Source: Dehalococcoidales bacterium (GTDB taxonomy: Bacteria; Chloroflexota; Dehalococcoidia; E44-bin15). From it: 12,675 nt of DNA. Under the pieces are notes generated by a model that worked only from the letters and a program-made list of their open reading frames with translations, was not told the origin of the DNA and ran no database searches. Numbering within the stretch: position 1 is the stretch's first letter; every line of letters starts with the position of its first letter. Location of the stretch: assembly GCA_012974295.1 (NCBI GenBank), contig JAAXQM010000225.1, forward strand, positions 1 to 12,675, read 5' to 3'. This document shows positions 7,202 to 12,675 of this stretch, one piece after another. Position numbers and translations under genes: made by a program.

Positions 7202-8110
7202 GTGAATAAGTATATGTTATACGAGAACATTCTGCAAAAAATTGGAAATACTCCTCTAATTAGGATTAATGAGCTTAATCCAAATAAAAACGTTAAAATC
7301 TATGCAAAAATTGAAGGGGATAATCCTTCAGGCAGTATAAAGGACAGAATTGCCTTGGAAATGATAATACAGGCGGAACGAGAAGGAAAACTCACCAAGG
7401 GAAAGATAATCCTTGAGCCAACTTCAGGTAATACTGGAATTAGTTTAGCAATGATTGGCGCAGTTAAGGGATATGAAGTTGAAATTGTTATGAGTAAAGC
7501 AGTATCCCTTGAAAGAAGAAAAGCTATTCAAGCTTTTGGTGGGAAATTGGTTCTAACAAATCCGGAGCTCGGAACCGATGGTGCAATATTTAAAGCAAGA
7601 GATCTGTTCAGTAAAAATCCTGAAAAATATTTTATGCCCGATCAATTTTCCAATGAATATAATAAGCTTGCCCATTACAAGGCAACAGCGGAAGAGATAT
7701 GGAAACAGACAAAAGGAGATATTGATTATTTTGTTTCATCGCTCGGAACATCTGGCACAATTATGGGAGTAGGGAAGTATTTAAAAGAGAAGAAACCGGA
7801 CACAAAAATAGTTAGCGCTCATCCTGTTAAGGGTCACTACATTCAAGGACTAAAAAATATGAAAGAGGCAATCGTTCCGGCAATATACGATCCTTCGAAG
7901 ATTGATAAAACTATAATGGTTGAAACTGAAGATGCATTTGAGATGGCAAGGCAGATTGTTAAGAAGGAAGGAATCTTTGTGGGGATGAGTAGTGGAGCGG
8001 CACTGTATGCGACTCTCGAAGTTGCCAAAAGTATAAAGTCTGGGGTAATTGTCGTTATATTCCCGGATAGGGGAGAAAAATATTTAAGTACAAATTTGTT
8101 TACTAGTTGA
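7202..8110 (+). CDS. PLP-dependent cysteine synthase (O-acetylserine/O-phosphoserine sulfhydrylase family)
   Basis: A full-length CysK/CysM-family enzyme (302 residues; the family is usually 300-320). It would join sulfide to an activated serine to make cysteine in the cytoplasm. Visible landmarks are IGNTPLIRIN (14-23), the PLP lysine K47 in NPSGSIKDR, the substrate loop EPTSGNTGIS (72-81), the phosphate-binding GTSGTIMG (182-189) and GMSSGAA (261-267) with its conserved Ser. The segment HPVKGHYIQGLKNM resembles CysM-like and archaeal/thermophile enzymes more than classical CysK, so the exact serine donor is uncertain. The GTG at 7202 lacks a good ribosome site; an ATG at 7214 (MLYENIL), preceded by GGTGTG, is an equally likely start. 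The gene stands alone, facing away from the operon to its left. It is clearly richer in A and T, with AAA, ATA and GAA codons favoured, than the neighbouring genes, which suggests recent transfer. Confidence 0.9.
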   Translation: MNKYMLYENILQKIGNTPLIRINELNPNKNVKIYAKIEGDNPSGSIKDRIALEMIIQAEREGKLTKGKIILEPTSGNTGISLAMIGAVKGYEVEIVMSKAVSLERRKAIQAFGGKLVLTNPELGTDGAIFKARDLFSKNPEKYFMPDQFSNEYNKLAHYKATAEEIWKQTKGDIDYFVSSLGTSGTIMGVGKYLKEKKPDTKIVSAHPVKGHYIQGLKNMKEAIVPAIYDPSKIDKTIMVETEDAFEMARQIVKKEGIFVGMSSGAALYATLEVAKSIKSGVIVVIFPDRGEKYLSTNLFTS

Positions 8111-8122
8111 AATGCTAGTAAA
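8099..8122 (+). other. Stem-loop spanning the cysteine synthase stop codon
   Basis: TTTACTAG and CTAGTAAA form a perfect 8-bp stem around an 8-base loop that holds part of the TGA stop. A second hairpin (CTACCC 8124-8129 with GGGTAG 8149-8154) follows. Neither has a T-tract. They may help end transcription or protect the mRNA 3' end. Confidence 0.35.
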
Positions 8123-8216
8123 TCTACCCTATATCGCTGAGAGCAACTGGGTAGGTCTGCTTCTAATGAGAATGATTATACCGTCGAAGCATTGTGATAC
8201 AGGACAGTGCATTTAT

Positions 8217-8252
8217 AGGGGAGCATCAGTAAAGCAATGCTGAAGCTCCCCT
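8217..8252. terminator. Hairpin between convergent genes, probable bidirectional terminator
   Basis: AGGGGAGC (8217-8224) pairs with GCTCCCCT (8245-8252), and the arms continue inward after one mismatch with TCAG/CTGA. It sits between the plus-strand cysteine synthase and the convergent minus-strand gene ending at 8279. The stem is strong, but neither side has a long T-tract, so termination efficiency is uncertain. Confidence 0.55.
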
Positions 8253-8278
8253 TATCAAATTATTCACTATGTCTTCAA

Positions 8279-8773
8279 TTAATCAGGTAGCTCGCTAGGA
8301 TCATATCCTGGGAATGATGGGTTGGTCTCTAGATTGTACCAGGTGCCATCTATCTTCTGCCAAATATCGGGGGATTCATCGGTATAAGACAGCAGTACAG
8401 TTCCATTTACTCCTAGATCACCTGTCATATAAGCATACTCACCTTCGACACTAAGCTCCATATCGGTGATCACGACCTCCGCTTCGCCGCTCTCTATCAA
8501 TGGTATGACATCAGCATACGCCGCCTCAAAGAAAGTCCCGAAATCTTGCAGCGTCACCCTTGACCGATAGCTCGGTGACCTCTGATTGTACACAGTCTCA
8601 AAATCAAGTTCATTCATGGCAGCTGTTTGCTCGTCGATAAGTTCAAGTATTACCGCTTCGTCTGTGGGTGTCGGTGTGGGTGTTGGCTCTTCTTCTCCTC
8701 CACCACAACGTACTGTTCCAAGAATCAGTGCTAGTGCGAGCAATAGCGCTACTGGGATTGCGAATTTTCTCAT
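8279..8773 (-). CDS. Secreted or lipid-anchored NTF2-like (SnoaL/DUF4440-type) hypothetical protein
   Basis: A 164-residue exported protein. Residues 1-22 form a signal peptide (MRK, then a long Ala/Leu/Ile core), followed by C23-GGG and an EEEPTPTPTPT linker. C23 would be the lipidation site, but the preceding TVR is not a standard lipobox, so lipoprotein status is uncertain. From about residue 38, EAVILELIDEQTAAMNELDFETVYNQRSPSYR, the spacing looks like an NTF2-like fold, and the end (SPDIWQKIDGTWYNLETNPS) matches the usual last strands of SnoaL/DUF4440 domains, which often close with a WK..DGKWYL-like motif. No active-site residues can be named. AAAGGAGG lies five bases before the ATG. It appears to be a single-gene unit ending at the shared terminator. 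Confidence 0.8.
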   Translation of the reverse strand: MRKFAIPVALLLALALILGTVRCGGGEEEPTPTPTPTDEAVILELIDEQTAAMNELDFETVYNQRSPSYRSRVTLQDFGTFFEAAYADVIPLIESGEAEVVITDMELSVEGEYAYMTGDLGVNGTVLLSYTDESPDIWQKIDGTWYNLETNPSFPGYDPSELPD

Positions 8774-8939
8774 CGCTCCTCCTTTCTTAATATAAATTAG
8801 TCTAGCATATTTAGCTCATTCATTAAAGACCAATTTAACAAGGTATAATATTAATGATTGTCTTATGTGTTGCCAGGGGGTAAAACCATGATACACACAA
8901 TCATCTCACTGCTATCTTGTCTTACTGGCGTGGTGTAGC

Positions 8940-9295
8940 TTATAGGATTTGTTTCCATCCCTTTGGGCGAGCTATATAGTTTTTACATTTCAGCTTATTA
9001 GCTGAAGGATAAAGCCCTACTTCGCACTGAAAACTTCCCCTGCTTCCAATTCCTTTCCCATTGGAGCAATAAACACATATGCTTCTTGCCCATTTGTTTT
9101 TAACCAATGTGTCTTTTTGCTCAGCGATTATATATTTGTATTCTGCTTCATTCACCATAAGAAGTGCACCAGCAGTTACTTCTTTAACAGCCTTGGGAAA
9201 GAAAACACAGGTATGGCCATGATACTGATAGCTAAGACAAATGGTGTTATGATATTCCACATAGCTATCGATACAAGCATATTAGATCTTTTCAC
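8940..9295 (-). CDS. Small membrane-anchored protein encoded across a -1 frameshift
   Basis: I do not recognise this family. The first frame starts at GTG 9295, nine bases after a strong AAGGAGG (9311-9305). It codes a 39-residue piece, KRSNMLVSIAMWNII then TPFVLAISIMAIPVFSFP, clearly a transmembrane segment or signal anchor, and stops at TAA 9178-9176. The -1 frame is open from 9260 to 8940, but its own GTG at 9260 has no ribosome site. Joining the frames at TTTCCCA (9200-9194) gives a 118-residue protein with one N-terminal membrane segment and a soluble tail holding CVYC and two more cysteines (FQCEV, LKCKN), perhaps metal-binding or disulfide-bonded. Without a shift neither frame makes a sensible protein. 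Programmed frameshifting, a real mutation and a one-base sequence error are all possible. Confidence 0.5.
9159..9200 (-). promoter_or_regulatory. Putative -1 ribosomal frameshift signal
   Basis: On the minus strand, the X-XXY-YYZ heptamer T-TTC-CCA (9200-9194) is in phase with the upstream reading frame, with zero-frame codons TTC and CCA. Nine bases later a 7-bp stem (AAGAAGT 9184-9178 with ACTTCTT 9165-9159, 12-base loop) begins, and the zero-frame TAA sits at its inner edge. The layout is that of classical programmed -1 sites, but the stem is A/T-rich and weak. Confidence 0.35.
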
Positions 9296-9327
9296 TCTGC
9301 ACCGCCTCCTTATAAGGAAATTATGGG

Positions 9328-9356
9328 AGATTAACATAACTTGGTAGTTCTGTCAA
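9328..9356 (-). promoter_or_regulatory. Candidate promoter for the small membrane protein gene
   Basis: On the minus strand a perfect TTGACA (9356-9351) and TAATCT (9333-9328) are 17 bases apart. Transcription would start near 9321, 10 bases before the AAGGAGG and about 26 before GTG 9295. This supports that start over the internal one at 9260. Confidence 0.45.
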
Positions 9357-9378
9357 GTTTTTGGGGGCTCTATGTTGA

Positions 9379-9453
9379 TGTTCTATGATTTTGTCACCCA
9401 TTAACTGTTCTGAGAAAATGTCACCTTATGCAAGAGAAGGTGACACTGAACAG
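9379..9453. repeat. GGTGACA/AGAACA repeat array, possible IS21-family end remnant
   Basis: Two 20-base direct repeats, TGTTCTATGATTTTGTCACC (9379-9398) and TGTTCTGAGAAAATGTCACC (9406-9425), share both ends and spacing and recur at a 27-base period. A third, inverted copy (GGTGACACTGAACA, 9439-9452) makes a hairpin with the second: TGTCACCTT 9419-9427 with AAGGTGACA 9437-9445. Multiple GTGACA-type repeats in this pattern are how IS21-family transposon ends look. No istA/istB gene is present, so at most a lone end or a mobilisable remnant remains. The family call is from memory. Confidence 0.4.
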
Positions 9454-9466
9454 GGCTTAGCTTGCC

Positions 9467-9498
9467 TTAGCCCTTAGGCTCATTAGCCCTTAGGCTCT
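9467..9498. repeat. Two tandem 16-bp palindromic repeats upstream of the HNH-like gene
   Basis: TTAGCCCTTAGGCTCA (9467-9482) and TTAGCCCTTAGGCTCT (9483-9498) differ at only the last base. Each core, AGCC-CTTA-GGCT, is an inverted repeat. A weaker related stretch (GGGCTTAG) precedes them. They end two bases before the -35 box of the next promoter, where activator sites are usually found. Confidence 0.6.
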
Positions 9499-9499
9499 A

Positions 9500-9528
9500 T
9501 TGACATTCTTAACTAATTAACTTATGAT
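9500..9528 (+). promoter_or_regulatory. Near-consensus sigma-70 promoter for the HNH-like gene
   Basis: TTGACA (9500-9505, perfect) and TATGAT (9523-9528, five of six) are exactly 17 bases apart. Transcription would begin near 9535, shortly before the GGGAGGTG ribosome site. This is the strongest promoter-like sequence in the window. Confidence 0.7.
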
Positions 9529-9554
9529 GCATACTCTCCAATGGGAGGTGTGCC

Positions 9555-9815
9555 ATGGTATTTAACGACAGTGTACTAAGAGAGGCCTGGCGCAGGGCAG
9601 GCGGAAGGTGTGAGTGTAAGAAAACTACTCATGATCACTATGGTAGATGTAATGAGCCGCTGGTATGGGAAAGCAAAGGTAGAGAAGGTCATGGCAAGTG
9701 GGTAGAACATAGTAGAAGTGGTATGTACGAGGATTCTGTATCAGATTGCCTGATTCTCTGCCAGGATTGCTATACTTTAACCTTCCAGCCCTCCAAGATT
9801 ATAATCGATCCTTAG
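9555..9815 (+). CDS. Small HNH-like zinc-binding protein with altered core residues
   Basis: An 86-residue protein with a GGGAGGTG ribosome site six bases before its ATG. Cysteines and histidines are arranged as a beta-beta-alpha/HNH-type zinc module: C19-x-C21, H26, H28 and C32 in the first half, C65, then C69-x2-C72. The WVEHSRSG stretch (49-56) and SDCLILCQDCYTLT (63-76) align with the usual W-E-H and N-C-x-I-L-C-x-x-C-H-x-x-T of small HNH proteins. The usual Asn is D64 and the last His is Y73, so nuclease activity is doubtful and a DNA-binding or purely structural zinc role is possible. The alignment is from memory. It stands alone and converges on the flavoprotein gene with a gap of about 31 bases. 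Its strong promoter and tandem upstream repeats suggest it is expressed and regulated. Confidence 0.75.
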   Translation: MVFNDSVLREAWRRAGGRCECKKTTHDHYGRCNEPLVWESKGREGHGKWVEHSRSGMYEDSVSDCLILCQDCYTLTFQPSKIIIDP

Positions 9816-9846
9816 TCCCTTCATTCCCCGGTTGGCTATTGTATAT

Positions 9847-11451
9847 TTATCGCGCCTTTGCTGCCGCATGCTTCCCCGCCTGCCTGCCAGAAAACACACA
9901 GTGAGCTATCGCCAAACCACTCACATACCCTCTGGAGGGTATCCCGGCAGCAGTTCTCCCAATCGCATAGAGTCCGTCAATGATGGTGCCATCTTTGCGT
10001 TTCACCTCTGATGATTCCTCATCCACGATCAGTCCGCCAAGTGTAATTGTGGCACAGGGCAAAGCTTTGTTGCCTAGAGTGCAGTCAATAGCATAATAGG
10101 GCGGAGTGACGAGTGGTTGAACATGTCTTGCCATCTTACCCATGGAATCCTCACTACCCTTATGTGCAGCTTCATTGTATGAATCGATTGTTGGCTGCAA
10201 TTTACCCCTATTGATTCGGCACTTCTTTTCAAGCTGTTCGATAGAATTGGCTTTCTTCCTGTTGAAATAAAGGTTGCTCATAGCGAGCATTGTTTGGAAC
10301 CATGTGGCTTTTCCCCATCCCGTATCTCGGCGTACCAGCTTCCAGATCTCGGAATCTATTACCAGCCATGCTTTTCCGTCATGTTTTTCCACCATGGCCT
10401 CGCCCATTTGAGCCCCGTATAATTGCTCATTACAGATTCGCGCACCTTGTTGATCCACGAGAATCCCTTTTACAATGGCCTCCGGTGGGGTGATGAAACG
10501 CCAGGCTGAAACTCGGCCCATATGAGCTGTAGCTCCTCCCACCGTTTCACCGATTCCAATACCACTGCCATCATCCCCCAGTGTTCCGAGAGGAGGACCA
10601 GGAATATAGGTCGGGGCCATCTCTTTGACCATCTTCCTATTGAAAATAAAACCTCCCGTTGCCAGGATAACTCCTTTTCGGGCTCGCACCCTTTTAGTTC
10701 GGCCCCATAATTCCATTAAACCGAAGAGTGAACCGAAGACGTTGTTGAGTGAAGGGATACTAATAGAAATGTATCGCATTTTGTAATTGATATAGCTGAG
10801 ACATCTATGTAGCCAATAGAAAACACTGTATTTGGGAATAGCAGAGAACTCCAGCCCAATGACGTTGCCCCCTTCATCAGTGAGGAGTCGTTTTGCTTTG
10901 CTGCGGTATTGCACCTTAACTTCCCTGTCAAGGGCCGAATTCTTGAGACAGCCAAAGAGTACAGGGCCCGGCATTCCCTTACCCACGGGACGATGTCCTC
11001 TGGGTGCAGGAGTGGCTTTGGTGTTGTATGGGGGGAACGGTTCGTTGCCAGAATAGTAGAGATAGTATTCCTCAGGTGGATAACATGTCTTGTAGGGGCA
11101 CGTTGCTGAGTTGAAGCGAACACCCTGCGCTTCCAACCAGTTAATGTTTTCCGGACTTTGTTCACAGAAAGTTCTGAGTGTTTCATCTTTTACAGCGTCT
11201 TTCACTTCCATCTTCAGGTAATTGAACATGTTTTCGGGTGTATCATCAAATCCTGCCTCTTTCTGATGAGTGGTACCCCCAGCATATACAATTCCACCAC
11301 TGGCCTTGCTAGCACCACCACCGCTAAAGCGTTCAATCACCATTACACTTGATCCATTATCTGCTGCCTCGATAGCTGCACACGCACCGGCACCACCGAA
11401 TCCAACCACAACCACATCGACTTCATCGTCCCAGTTAAGATCAGTACCCAT
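9847..11451 (-). CDS. FAD-dependent dehydrogenase, 3-ketosteroid dehydrogenase/fumarate reductase flavoprotein family
   Basis: A 534-residue FAD_binding_2 protein. The Rossmann dinucleotide motif is VVVVGFGGAGACAA (G17, G19, G20, G22) with E40 at the end of strand two, followed by GGGASKASGGIVYAGG. The C-terminus shows ITLGGLIVDEES and GLYAIGRTAAG, then SRGYVSGLAIAHCVFSGRQAG. Y509 and S511 in the YVSG motif recall the catalytic Tyr/Ser pair of 3-ketosteroid delta4-(5alpha)-dehydrogenases rather than the YPGG type of delta1 enzymes. Residues about 205-252 are a hydrophobic insert (SVFYWLHRC..SLFGLMELWG) that may form a lid or membrane contact. The likely reaction is desaturation or reduction of a cyclic ketone or enone; the steroid assignment is inferred. 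No signal peptide is seen, so it is cytoplasmic. GGGAGG precedes the ATG. It is a single-gene unit with a promoter at 11548-11576. Confidence 0.85.
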   Translation of the reverse strand: MGTDLNWDDEVDVVVVGFGGAGACAAIEAADNGSSVMVIERFSGGGASKASGGIVYAGGTTHQKEAGFDDTPENMFNYLKMEVKDAVKDETLRTFCEQSPENINWLEAQGVRFNSATCPYKTCYPPEEYYLYYSGNEPFPPYNTKATPAPRGHRPVGKGMPGPVLFGCLKNSALDREVKVQYRSKAKRLLTDEGGNVIGLEFSAIPKYSVFYWLHRCLSYINYKMRYISISIPSLNNVFGSLFGLMELWGRTKRVRARKGVILATGGFIFNRKMVKEMAPTYIPGPPLGTLGDDGSGIGIGETVGGATAHMGRVSAWRFITPPEAIVKGILVDQQGARICNEQLYGAQMGEAMVEKHDGKAWLVIDSEIWKLVRRDTGWGKATWFQTMLAMSNLYFNRKKANSIEQLEKKCRINRGKLQPTIDSYNEAAHKGSEDSMGKMARHVQPLVTPPYYAIDCTLGNKALPCATITLGGLIVDEESSEVKRKDGTIIDGLYAIGRTAAGIPSRGYVSGLAIAHCVFSGRQAGKHAAAKAR

Positions 11452-11547
11452 GATGTAAACCTCCCTGTACTAACTCTGGATTACATGTTTAGGCTAATAG
11501 CTACTATAAGGTATATAATAAATATTAGCATTGCACTAACTATTACC

Positions 11548-11576
11548 ACTGTAACAATTAAACTGCTTTTTGTCAA
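11548..11576 (-). promoter_or_regulatory. Candidate sigma-70 promoter for the FAD dehydrogenase
   Basis: On the minus strand TTGACA (11576-11571, perfect) and TACAGT (11553-11548, four of six) are 17 bases apart, in a strongly A/T-rich stretch. The leader to the ATG at 11451 would be about 90 bases. Confidence 0.5.
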
Positions 11577-12068
11577 TTCTATTCATTTAAAAGAAAGAAC
11601 CACTAATGGACGAAAGTTAGTAGGGTGCTTAGTGTGAGGTAATCGCTTTCCCTCTACGTATAGGAGGATGATCCAAAACAGAAACAATGCTGGAAAGATA
11701 GATTTAGAGCTCGCACTATTCTTTCGTGAGCGGAAGGGAAAAGCTCATTGAGTTTATAAAGGAGGACAGTGAGGTGTAGTATGTTGGCAAGGTTGGTTTG
11801 TTCGAAAATGACTGAAGCATTGAATCTCGAGATGCCAATTTCAAAAGTAAAAACGACTAGGACAGGAGACTGGGGACAATGTATATTTGAGGGTTAGAGT
11901 ATTTCCCGAAGCTGGAGAAGTGGAATTCAGCTACCGGCGCGACATCGATGTTTACTTCATCGACGTAAATAGATTAAACGCGACGCTGGCAAACGTCGCT
12001 CTTGCTGTCAGGAGTCCATTCAGGCCCTTAATCGATGCAGTGCGGATTTCTATGTGAAGGATAGAACT
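11577..12068. other. Gene-free stretch between the FAD dehydrogenase promoter and the thiolase, with possible decayed coding pieces
   Basis: No intact gene is visible on either strand. On the plus strand three short open pieces in different frames read like protein: GREKLIEFIKEDSEV (from GTG 11726), a 38-codon ORF at 11781-11897 with GAGGTG close before its ATG, and a 56-codon open stretch at 11887-12057 (RVRVFPEAGEVEFSYRRDID and on). The last two could be one gene interrupted by a +1 shift near 11880. None matches a family I know. A hairpin with arms GCGACG/CGTCGC (11980-11999) lies downstream of the thiolase but lacks a T-tract. The stretch may be a decayed gene or simply intergenic. Confidence 0.25.
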
Positions 12069-12675
12069 TTAAAGTCCCACCATACATACGCTAACTACCG
12101 GCGCGTAGGGCTCGTTGCCCATGTTATGAGCCAGGCCAAGCTTCGGGTCCTTTATCTGACGTTTATCGGCCCTGCCCTGAAGCTGGAGGTACAGCTCATA
12201 AATCATCCTAATACCTGAGGCCCCTATAGGATGTCCAAAACACTTAAGGCCTCCATCGGGTTGCACCGGCAGCTCGCCGTCGAGATGGAAAGTGCCCGCC
12301 TCGATATCCTCCTTCACCCTGCCCCTGGGGCTGAACTGTAGGTCTTCCATTGTAACCGCCTCGGTGATGGAGAAACAGTCGTGGACCTCTGCCATGCTAA
12401 TTTCCTTGCGGGGATCCTTAATGCCTGCCTCCGCGTAGGCAGCTATGCCGGCACGATAGGTCTCCTCGACATGAGTGTAGTCATATCCAGAAGTCATTCG
12501 TCCCGATGTGGGGCTGGCGCATATCTGAAGGGCCTTTATATACACCGGGTCGGGGCGGAACTTCTTTGCTATATCCGCGCGGGTGAGGATAGCAGCGGAA
12601 GCGCCGTCGGAGACACCACAGCAGTCGAACAAACCCAGTGGCCAGGCGATAATGGGAGCAGTCAACACCTGTTCC
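12069..12675 (-). CDS. SCP-x/lipid-transfer type thiolase, C-terminal part (5' end outside window)
   Basis: The frame is open to the right edge, so only about the last 200 residues are seen; the GTG at 12668 is internal. Landmarks from its start are FDCCGVSDGASAAILT, the catalytic-His segment EVHDCFSITEAVTMEDL, CFGHPIGASGIRMIYEL with its HPxGASG loop, and HNMGNEPYAPVVSVCMVGL at the end. This pattern belongs to SCP-2/SCP-x type thiolases, which cleave or form 3-ketoacyl-CoAs, rather than classical FadA, whose C-terminus carries a CxGGGxG motif. Such thiolases often work with a DUF35 OB-fold partner; none follows here, so a partner may be upstream, beyond the window. Together with the nearby steroid-dehydrogenase-like flavoprotein it suggests side-chain or ring degradation of steroid-like acyl-CoAs, but the two genes are separated by 600 bases and separate promoters. 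Confidence 0.88.
   Translation of the reverse strand, partial: EQVLTAPIIAWPLGLFDCCGVSDGASAAILTRADIAKKFRPDPVYIKALQICASPTSGRMTSGYDYTHVEETYRAGIAAYAEAGIKDPRKEISMAEVHDCFSITEAVTMEDLQFSPRGRVKEDIEAGTFHLDGELPVQPDGGLKCFGHPIGASGIRMIYELYLQLQGRADKRQIKDPKLGLAHNMGNEPYAPVVSVCMVGL

Noticed and set aside
8888..8938. A 16-residue plus-strand ORF with a GGGGGT ribosome-like site and a TATAAT at 8844.
   Set aside because: There is no acceptable -35 box, no plus-strand gene close behind for it to lead, and the ORF is too short to support on its own.
10716..11186. A 156-codon minus-strand ORF inside the FAD dehydrogenase gene.
   Set aside because: It is an alternate frame of a gene with clear FAD-binding motifs; its sequence is low in conserved features and unlike any family I know.
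11980..11999. Hairpin GCGACG/CGTCGC as the thiolase terminator.
   Set aside because: The stem is only 6 bp, lies 70 bases past the stop and has no T-tract, so I do not call it a terminator.
1..12675. CRISPR arrays, tRNA or rRNA genes, att sites.
   Set aside because: Both strands were read for regularly spaced repeats, cloverleaf-like segments and rRNA-like stretches; none was found.

Overview
The window looks like a stretch of an anaerobic, metabolically versatile bacterial chromosome. The mix of an EtfB/FAD-oxidase/HdrB-type iron-sulfur module, a 3-ketosteroid-dehydrogenase-like flavoprotein, an SCP-x type thiolase and a DUF7065/DUF7064 protein is what I would expect from uncultured Chloroflexota (Dehalococcoidia) or anaerobic Desulfobacterota-like lineages. 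No rRNA, tRNA or phylogenetic marker is present, so this placement is an inference. Gene density is moderate, and most genes lie on the minus strand in short operons.

Positions 1-3288 (minus strand): a putative electron-transfer operon reading etfB, then an FAD-linked GlcD-like oxidase, then a CCG-domain iron-sulfur protein that runs off the left edge. A consensus-like promoter lies about 195 bases upstream of etfB. The flavoprotein probably oxidises an organic substrate, and electrons pass between its FAD, EtfB and the HdrB-like iron-sulfur subunit. EtfA is not in the window.

Positions 3356-7062 (minus strand): a DUF7065/DUF7064 (AttH/CrtC-like) protein is translationally coupled (ATGA overlap) to a rifampin-phosphotransferase-like PEP/pyruvate-binding enzyme. 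That enzyme is broken into two reading frames. The break appears to be a deletion of roughly 40 codons inside the ATP-grasp domain, at a point where an 8-base word fits both ancestral frames. A palindromic operator-like site overlaps the promoter of this operon.

Positions 7091-8252 (plus strand): a lone, AT-rich cysteine synthase with its own promoter and a run of hairpins behind it. Its base and codon use differ from its neighbours, which suggests acquisition.

Positions 8279-9815: an accessory patch of small genes. It holds a secreted NTF2-like protein, a small membrane-anchored protein whose reading frame shifts by -1 exactly at a TTTCCCA slippery heptamer, an array of GGTGACA repeats like an insertion-sequence end, and a degenerate HNH-type zinc protein. 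The last has a near-perfect sigma-70 promoter preceded by two tandem palindromic 16-mers.

Positions 9847-12675 (minus strand): a KstD/fumarate-reductase-like FAD dehydrogenase with its own promoter, about 600 bases with no intact gene but some fragments that may be decayed coding sequence, and the C-terminal part of an SCP-x type thiolase entering from the right edge. The last two enzymes would suit degradation of steroids or acyl-CoAs.
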